The translations under genes and the position numbers were made by a program. A stretch of DNA of 64,000 nucleotides, from positions 2,703,001 through 2,767,000 of the forward strand of contig JAMWBK010000001.1 of the NCBI GenBank assembly GCA_029953675.1. Direction: 5' to 3'. The stretch comes from Rhodosorus marinus (taxonomy: Eukaryota > Rhodophyta > Stylonematophyceae > Stylonematales > Stylonemataceae). The notes below the pieces were generated by a model. That model was not told the DNA's origin, did no database searches, and saw only the letters and a list, made by a program, of their open reading frames with translations. Below are positions 56,881 through 64,000 of this stretch, piece by piece (position 1 is the first letter of the stretch; each line of letters begins with the position of its first letter).

Positions 56881-57797
56881 GCTATGAGGAAATCTAACGG
56901 TGTTTGCTCTCATTTATTCTTCCCATAATGATGCGACGAAACCGGAGCGAGTACCTGGACGCCTTCCTGTTCCGTGTGGACAGGCTAGAAGGAATTTTCC
57001 TGGGTCTTTGCTCGGCGTCGTGGAGCTGCAGGTAGCGCCAAGCAAAGCTTCAAATAGATATAGTACAATGCGATCCAAACCTCCCCGCACGCACTTCGGA
57101 CTACTAAAGCTGCTGACCGGTCGCAGCTTGACTACCGGGGTGAAGCTAATGAGGACGAGGGTCTGCAGTATTAGTCCTCACAGTGGCCGCGAAGCTTCCC
57201 AGGGAGAGGCTCAGCGTCCGCTATCGAAGCTGAAGGCAGGGGATCTGTAGCAAGTGCACAACTGGACTTCTCCCGGGCCGTCACTCGCTCCCCGAACCAC
57301 TAGGCTTGGGGCGCGCCTAGTCGAAGCTCTTCTACGAAAAGGAGCTGTGCAGAAGCGAGCATAAGACGTTGACGCTTCACTACAGCTCGTACGAACTACT
57401 CAGTATCCAAGTAAGTTTCAACTCGGTCCTCCGCCAGGAACGTGAACCTCGTCGATAAGTCAGCAACAAGGACCGCAAGGTCGGTCTCTGTGGCGACCTG
57501 CTCCCTGCCGCCGTTACTCGTTTGGGTATGTGGAGCAGGAAGCTGGAAAAGAGCGCAATCTGGGCTACTTTCGCTTTCTCGTTCGGCGGATGAACGCTTG
57601 CGTTTACGCGGCGGAACCCGATGACGTTATCTTTTAACCCGCGCGAAATCTAATAGACAGTATTCTTTCTGAAGCTGGACGACATTTCCGCTCGCATCGA
57701 ACGTCCTGAAAGAACATGAAAAGATCACCGGCGCGGGTGGTGGGGGGTTAGGTTCCTTTTTGTTCCATCGATTCGGGTCATTGCCTTTTTTTCCAAC
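56881..57797. other. Intergenic downstream of makorin, nothing recognised
   Basis: About 900 bases with short frames only. Confidence 0.45.
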
Positions 57798-59316
57798 TCA
57801 CAGATTGTCCTTTTTCGTGTCGTGTCCGTCCTTGTCGATGTGGGCATACATACAACCTGAAAGAAGATCGAATCAACCAAAGGAACCCCGCTGTGAGAGA
57901 CCGATCGTCAACGCTTAAGAAAGTGGCGTGTTTGACGGAGAAAAGTAGCACTCAACTGGTGGAAAATGGACATGATCCATCACCGTTCTTGAAGTTCCTA
58001 CATGGGATTGTAGAGAGCTTATCTCTATACTGCTCGAACATCTCTTCCCGTTCCTTCTCGTCTTTGATGAAGTAAGGACTAGAGCAGCAATCGACGTGGA
58101 AAAATACTATCACTTCAGAAACCCCTCAGGGCAGGATGCCAAATGCCGCTCGCTCTGACCTACCTTGGAATGACGACCCATGTCTCTACCCGACAGACAG
58201 GACAGTGTCTCACAGCAGTCCCAAAGTCTTCTTGGTTTCCTCGCCATTCTCCTGAACCAAGCGATGAACCAAGCGATGAACCAAACGATGAGAGCGACGA
58301 CAAGGTCAGACAAGCGATCACCGGGGCATTGCGGCTCAGGACGAGGATCTTCAGCTCGAGCACGGGGGGAGGGTTGGGGAGAAGTTTTCTTACGAATACA
58401 TTCCAGACAGAAGGAATGGTCACAGCCTCTAAGCAGACCAAATTTCCGCCTTTTCAGAACAGGCTTCTCGTAGCAGATCCCTGCCACACATAAACGTCTG
58501 TATTGAGTCTCACAAACCAAATTATTGTGGTGGTTTGCTTGAGTTTCTAGCTCTCACCGCAGTCGATGTCTTTCGACTCCTCGATTTTGCTGAAGAAGTC
58601 GGCCTTTAGGACACAGCTATTTACATGTTTGTCAGCCTCTTCCGGGTCGTTTGGATGCAGAACGTTCCTCAAACAGCTGGGACACTGGTTTCCGTGTTGA
58701 TACCTAAGCATCGCATTGAAAGGATCGATTGTTAGCGGATGGCGCTAGCTTCGGTGGCACGCTGTACACTCATAGCTTACCTGCAGTGTTCTCCGTATCG
58801 ACATTCGCCTTTGACGTGGAATGAGCAAAGAATATCGGAGCCTGGAACTGCAGCGGCGGATGCGCTCTGTTGCTCGAGTCCACGAGAACGTCGCTGAGGT
58901 TCGCCGCTTCCAGCGACGTCGGCATACTTTGCTTTGCTCTGCAAAACATCATACATTTTCGAAGCCCCGCTTCCGCCTTCTTCGACGTCGAACAACGCAT
59001 CGTACAGCGCTTTAAAATCTGTCAACCCAGATGAGTCGGCAGCCATCGGCGGCGCTCCAGAAATATCTTCCGGCGCTCTCTGAACAAAATTTTGGACATC
59101 GGGTCTTATCAGTACCGACGGACCTTTCCGAAGGAGCGAAGAAGGTGACAAACGGAACGCTAAGCTTCAGAAAAACACTCTCTAAAACAGATTCTCTGCT
59201 GTTACAAGCATACCAGAATTACCAGGTCGGCTAACGTCGTGCCGAAAGCGACAGCTCTCTCCATTTCTACATTTTCCTTCCAAGAAAAACTTGCAAGCAA
59301 TGGGAATCGCGCTCAT
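57798..59316 (-). CDS. MKRN: Makorin RING zinc-finger E3 ubiquitin ligase
   Basis: About six exons from ATG 59316 (MSAIPIACKFFLEGKCRNGE). Order: first CCCH finger (CKFFLEGKCRNGESCRFRH); a linker; second CCCH finger (CSFHVKGECRYGEHCRYQH); a Cys-rich block (QCPSCLRNVLHPNDPEEAD); RING finger (DCGICYEKP, FGLLRGCDHSFCLECIR, HCPVCRVETWVVIP); and a last CCCH finger split by an intron (CRNFKNGDGSC, then PFSTSCMYAH). This is the makorin layout with the RING between CCCH fingers. Makorins bind RNA and ubiquitinate RNA-associated proteins. All zinc ligands are present. The intron inside the RING (about 58265-58415) carries three copies of CAAGCGATGAAC. It is divergent from the phosphatase gene. Confidence 0.92.
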
Positions 59317-60423
59317 CCTTCTTCCTCAGACGGAGAGCTTCTTCGTGCCCAGTCTCAAACGTCAGAATCTGGCTCGAGATAAATCCAAAGCCTTCTTCAG
59401 AAGTATCAGAACCTGAGGTCTTCACCCACACAGATATATCGCCGCGCGGCCCTCTGCGGCGAAAAACCTCTCTCCAAGGTGGATGAAACGAGTCTCAGAA
59501 GACGTATACAAAACCAAAGACGAATGAAGTTGTCGTAGACAGAAGTTTTTACAGTCTGTTACCAAACTCTAGCACCTTCATGCTCTCACAGAGCTCCTCA
59601 AGCGTCCTCAACAAGCTTTGCAGTCAGGAATCCATGTTTGAGCTTTTTCAGAACGTCGCACGGAGTGTCCCAATCTCATACTGTCCCATATGTAAATTTG
59701 GGACAGGACAAATATCGTACAACGTACTAATATTTAGTACAGATCTACCTTGCACGCCGTGCTTTTCCTATCGACGTCGAGTCTCCGTAGTGGAGGAGGA
59801 TTTGGATGAATAGATTCTAATTGTGATTTTAGTCTGAACGGCTGTGCGGAGGTGGCAGAAAAAAATCACGCTGAACTCCTTCCCTTGCGGCCCGCGTCCG
59901 GGCAGGCAGGGGAGGTTAATCCTGCCCGTTGCTGGCGAGTATCACAAATTGCACTTTCCTGCCCGATCGTTCAAACGCCTATCATTGTGGGCAATCTCAC
60001 CACACCTTCACCATCTGCTCCGATCTGCTCTGATCCTGTGCACCACTGAACACGAGCTTTTACAGAGGACGAACTCAATAGCAAAATCTGCTTTCTTAGA
60101 TCATTATCGGACAAGAGTAGCTCCAGATGAGAACGTCAATTCGAATGTCATCGAACCCATTTTTTGCTGCCTTCTCGAAAGTCGATCATCACTCTCCATC
60201 AGTCTGACAGCTGTTTTTAGAGCACTCCAAAGAGAATGGCTGAGGGCATCCTGCAACTTTGCAACAGGCTTCAATGGTATGTTCTCCTTGGCTAGCTTAG
60301 TGCTGGATGGATGGAATATATTTTACATTCGCGTTCTCCATTGGAAACGCTGTATCTCGGAGAAACAGGAGGGCTTCTTTAGCCCTGTGCCATCCGCATG
60401 TGACTACCTCAGGCGATCCCAAG
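59317..60423. promoter_or_regulatory. Shared upstream region of makorin and phosphatase genes, with two palindromes
   Basis: The two flanking genes are transcribed away from this region, so both promoters should lie here. It contains CTGTCCCA..TGGGACAG at 59681-59706 and GTACTAA-TAT-TTAGTAC at 59724-59740. The phosphatase may have an upstream exon within the last few hundred bases. Confidence 0.5.
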
Positions 60424-61660
60424 ATGCAGGACGTCCTGGTCAACTTTCGCGATGCGGCAGTTGGCTTCGATAAGATTCGTAGTGGCCTTCTTTTCCGGAG
60501 CGCTGTTCCTCAAAACAAGGTGAAAGAGAAGCTCGAGATGCTGCTCCTCTTGCGAGCCAGTAGCGCTCTTCAGCGAGGCTTACCTCACGATGTGTTGTTT
60601 TTTGGCGCTGTGAAACCAGGAAAGCAGGAAGCTTCTTCGAGGATTTACGCTAGTCGACTTGAGAACTCCCTTAGAAAGAAAAAACCTCAGAGATGCTCTC
60701 GATGTGGAAGGTAGTTTCATTCTCCAATCGCTGCGAAAAACGTCAGGCAGGACAACTGAAAACCCCGTCATCCACAGATTCTGAAAGCAAATGGATCGAG
60801 GCAAGCCTGTTCAAGGGGAGGGACTTCGTTCGGGTATCGGCAAACCAGGTCGGCTGGATGAACCTCATTCTTGGCGCGCTGCAGTACAAATTTGATCCTG
60901 CAGCTGGAGGACGTCGCTACTTTGGTCAGTTCAACGCACTGGGCTTGGATACTTTCATCAAGTTCATGCTTGAAGCCTCAAAGCCCAGGCTCGCGGAGAC
61001 CATCCGACTGATCACGGACGAGAGAAACTTACCGTCGCTAACTTTTTGCACTGCCGGGAAGGACAGAACGGTGAGCGATCGCGCATCACAGCGAGAAGAA
61101 GCCCGCACTTCATTCCGCTTAACAATTTCCCGTCGATGAAACGGAACGCTAGGGCATCGTATGGGCATTGCTGCTTGTCGTCCTTGGCGCGAGCCACGAA
61201 CAAGCTGCAGCTGATTTCGCAATCTCAGAAGATCTTATTAAGAAGCATCCTGAATACTACCAGTTCGTCGGAGGCAAGCCATGCCCTTGGAGACTATAAG
61301 CGCAGCCACTGTTCATCCCTTCGATAGAGAAATGACCCACTTTTGCCTATGTTTGCATCCCATTCGTTTCTTTCCGAACTAGACAAGCTCGAAGTCATCG
61401 GAATGTCCAGAGAGCTGTTCATGGCATCTCCGTATGAAACCATGAGCGTGACCCTCGCGACGATCGGTGAGGACTATGGGGGCGTTGAGTCGTTCCTCGA
61501 CTCGGTTGGTAGGTAGAAAGACAAGAGCATTGTGCGGCCTTTGTAGGGTCAAGGACTTAACTACTTCGCTCTCGTTTTCCCTGATTATATATATATGTAA
61601 TTTACAGGATTCAGCTTTGAAGAGCAGCGCAGCTTAAGATGTCGCTTGCTCAGAACTTAG
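60424..61660 (+). CDS. CTAGKDRT-type tyrosine phosphatase (IphP/Y_phosphatase3 family)
   Basis: About six exons. It begins MQDVLVNFRDAAVGFDKIRS, then GLLFRSAVP, the start typical of this family. After an intron comes KLLRGFTLVDLRTPLERK. A conserved middle (GWMNLILGAL, FNALGLDTFIKFML) is followed by the catalytic P-loop FCTAGKDRT, interrupted by an intron and resumed as GIVWALLLVVLGASHEQ. It ends with VTLATIGEDYGGVESFLDSV and GFSFEEQRSLRC, stop 61658-61660. The nucleophilic Cys and P-loop Arg are intact. Relatives act on phosphotyrosine or phosphoinositides; the substrate here is unknown. Start uncertain: an in-frame ATG lies upstream at 60307. It is tail-to-tail with the DDHD lipase gene, about 120 bases apart. 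Confidence 0.92.
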
Positions 61661-61780
61661 TCAGCTGTATGTACAACCAGAACCGCCAGGGGGAGGTAGG
61701 GTTCGAGGTCGTTGCAGGCGCCGCAAGTCCCTCCCCCGCTCCCCGGCGCACACGTTATTGTTGTTTTTGGCCTTTTGTAG

Positions 61781-64000
61781 CTACGAAAGATCTTGCGATG
61801 ACAGAACATCACGTCGAGAGCTGTTAAAAAGCATTCCCCACCACCCTCTGCTGTTGGATTTCTTCAGCTCCTTGCCGCTCGAGTCCGAGTCTTCGTCCTC
61901 CTCGCTGAGAGCTCCGCCCTTGGTTACCGCGTTGTCGACAATCTCCTCAAGAATCGTTTTCACGGCTTGCTCAACCGTTTCCTCCTTCGGCTTGGGCTTT
62001 GGTGACATCTCAAGCAATGCAAACGAACGAACGCTCCGCTCAGAGTACACAGAGTCCATCCCAGCAGAGATTTGCCTCCGAAACTTGAGCTGCAGTGGTG
62101 GTTGGGAGAGAGACTGTCAGCAATACAGCCAGAACAGCGCTTCTCTGAATCAGTTGCTACTTCGACACCCTTACCAATGACATTCGGTTATCATTTGGAC
62201 TGGTTGGCACTTCGCCGATGACAGACTCCCGGAGCATCGATGAGAGCAACAGAAGCGCAGTGTCTCTTGAGGTCCAATAATCCTGGTGTGCTTTCATTGC
62301 TGAATACGCCGTGCTCACTTCCTCAATCGCTGATACGACCTAAGAAATTCGAGCGAGTGCAGTAGAGGCCTCTCCCAAGTAAGAGATTTCTCATCGGAGT
62401 CGGCATAGCAGCACCAGTCTTGCTCACCTGCAAGGTGTAGTCGTAGCGTCTGTACTGATCGAGATTCTTGCTGGAATTTGGAGTGGGCAACTCGGGGGTG
62501 CCGTTCGGTGTAGGCAGTGCCTCTTCCTGGTTTTCTGCATCAAGCATCTCTCGGGGCAAGTTGTTGGAGCTTTTAGGCTTCCAGAAGCCACCAAGCCACT
62601 AGAAACAAAAAAGCAAGGACACATTGATTAGCAACTTTCCCATCCTTTGCTCTGCTCTTCGTGTCCGAAGGTTACCTTGACCGCATTCTGAGTCTTGTCC
62701 AAAGTTCTCCAATGCGGAATGACAACAGGCGGAACTGGCGTATACCGGTCGTCCACAACCGGCTCTAGCCTTAAAGCGACCGGATCGTTTGGATGAAAAA
62801 TGTTGTAAATTCTGTATGGGAGATCCTGCGGTTTCAAGCACAAGGTTCCTAACCCAAGCCAGATGTATAGGCTTAGAAAAAATCCCGGACTCTGACCCGA
62901 AAATGTGCCGAGCAAGGTGTAAACCTTACCCAGCTTGAACTCAAGCGTTAGAAACCCTCCCAGCGGAGATCCGAGCGCGTAGATGCTCTCGACTTCGAAA
63001 TCAAGCAAAAGCCCTTCTGACTTGAGCAGTCGAGGATCATCAGTGACCTGCCTCGAAGCAATTTCATATACAATAATCCCACCCAACGAGTGACTGAACA
63101 GGCAGACCTAGTAGTACAACCACCAGAGCTCCCATGAGCCTTAGAAATCAGCCAATTCGATCGGGAAAGTGAGGTTTCTCTTCGTCACAGAGTAAAATAC
63201 ATACTTTCCCATTGAACTCCGGATGTCGTTTTCTGAACTCCGAGTAGTGTCCATTGAGCTGGGTAACGACCTCTTTCCACAGAAAATTTCGAGTACGATC
63301 TCTTGTGTAGTATAACAAATCCAACACCCGGTTCATTACAAACTCTCTGAGAGCATTGCCACCTTGAAAGTTTGGTATGATCTTCATCATATCCTCATGG
63401 ATCTAAAGTTCATTGAAAAGTTGACCGTCTTTATCAGGTACTTCTTCAAGGCTCAATACCAACAAAGGAGCAGATGAGCAGAGGATAGGCAGGATGAAAG
63501 GGCATAAAGATGTAGCGGCCTTAGACGGGCCTACATCTTCACCACTCTTCTGGCCCTGTGTATCGACCTCTCATCGAGGGTAGAGTCTTGTTTACTATCA
63601 TACCTTTAAACGCAAGACTTCATCTCTCCAGTGAACGACAAGTACTTCAAGATTGAAGTCCAGATCTGGAAACATTCTGTTCTTCACTTCGTTGCAAGTC
63701 TTTAGCAAGCTTCCAGCGTTCTAGGACATTGGAATTTGGGGGGACGTAAGCTCTATCTTCCTGCTGGATATTGGCGTTATATATACATATTTTTTCTTCC
63801 TCACCTTCTCCAGATTATCGCCTTTGGTACCAATGCCGTGGACCACCATCATAACTCGATCGACTCTGACGTGGTTTGGGACTTGTTTCTGGAGGATACG
63901 GAAGAAGAATGCAACTCGTGTGGTTAAGAAAAACTTCTTCTTCACAGCAAGCTGTAAGAAAAATCGACGAACCGTTCTGATGTTGTTGATACCAGTTTCC
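61781..64000 (-). CDS. DDHD-domain phospholipase A1-like, 5' end beyond the right edge
   Basis: A multi-exon gene read leftward from the window edge. The N-terminal lipase part has VDRVMMVVHGIGTKGDN and the catalytic-serine motif FSHSLGGIIVYEIAS. The DDHD domain follows: ESIYALGSPLGGFLTLE, YRIYNIFHPNDPVALRLEP, TPVPPVVIPHWR, QYRRYDYTLQ and SAMKAHQDYWTSRDTALLLL. The tail is acidic then basic (SEEDEDSDSSGKELKKS) and ends at 61781. Relatives (DDHD1/DDHD2, plant SGR2) hydrolyse phospholipids on Golgi, ER or vacuolar membranes. The metal-site Asp/His of the DDHD motif look intact. The upstream exons, including any WWE or SAM domain, are not in the window. Confidence 0.93.

Overview
The window is nuclear DNA of a eukaryote with a compact, intron-bearing genome. 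Introns are mostly about 55 to 100 bases, with GT/AG ends. Genes lie on both strands, and coding DNA is clearly less AT-rich than the gaps between genes. It encodes a bacterial-type ribosomal S12 methylthiotransferase (RimO) with an N-terminal presequence, two organelle-type helical-repeat (PPR-like) proteins, an MTG1/YlqF-like GTPase with a presequence, a (6-4) photolyase/animal-type cryptochrome, and mitochondrial cytochrome c1. Together these suggest a photosynthetic protist; a unicellular red alga is my best guess, but that is inference. Most proteins are split over several exons. I rebuilt them by joining fragments at splice sites that keep the reading frame, so exon ends are inferred.

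Layout. 0-5.5 kb: a membrane-protein gene cut by the left edge, a tandem satellite, a decayed copy of that gene, a likely two-exon small membrane protein, then 2 kb with no recognised gene. 5.6-20 kb: a PPR-like protein, a Yhm2-like mitochondrial carrier, a putative secreted protein, Elongator subunit ELP4 and a myristoylation-motif protein kinase, separated by AT-rich gaps. 20-36 kb: cytochrome c1, (6-4) photolyase/cryptochrome, an inverted/direct repeat cluster, the E3 ligase RAD18, and telomerase reverse transcriptase (TERT). An inverted partial copy of the TERT 5' end lies just upstream of TERT. 36.9-49.3 kb: RimO, an uncertain reading frame, a second PPR-like protein, and a large SNF2-RING-PHD ligase of the SHPRH/Rad5 type. 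49.6-64 kb: a tRNA-Thr with decayed neighbours, an FAD monooxygenase, a small membrane ORF, a circularly permuted GTPase, a tandem repeat block, makorin, a CTAGKDRT tyrosine phosphatase, and a DDHD-domain lipase cut by the right edge.

How the genes connect. RAD18, the SHPRH-like ligase, the photolyase and TERT all serve genome maintenance, and RAD18 and SHPRH/Rad5 act successively on PCNA in other eukaryotes. RimO, the two PPR-like proteins and the GTPase point to organelle gene expression. Cytochrome c1 and the carrier serve mitochondrial metabolism. The genes are on mixed strands with their own gaps and show no sign of co-transcription.

The most notable observation is the head-to-head inverted duplication of the 5' end of TERT, including an intron. 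Other notable features are a long imperfect hairpin in a PPR-gene intron, a recurring GGGAC/GTCCC palindrome in non-coding DNA, a six-site CACGTG/CACGCG cluster, and a run of decaying tRNA-Thr copies.
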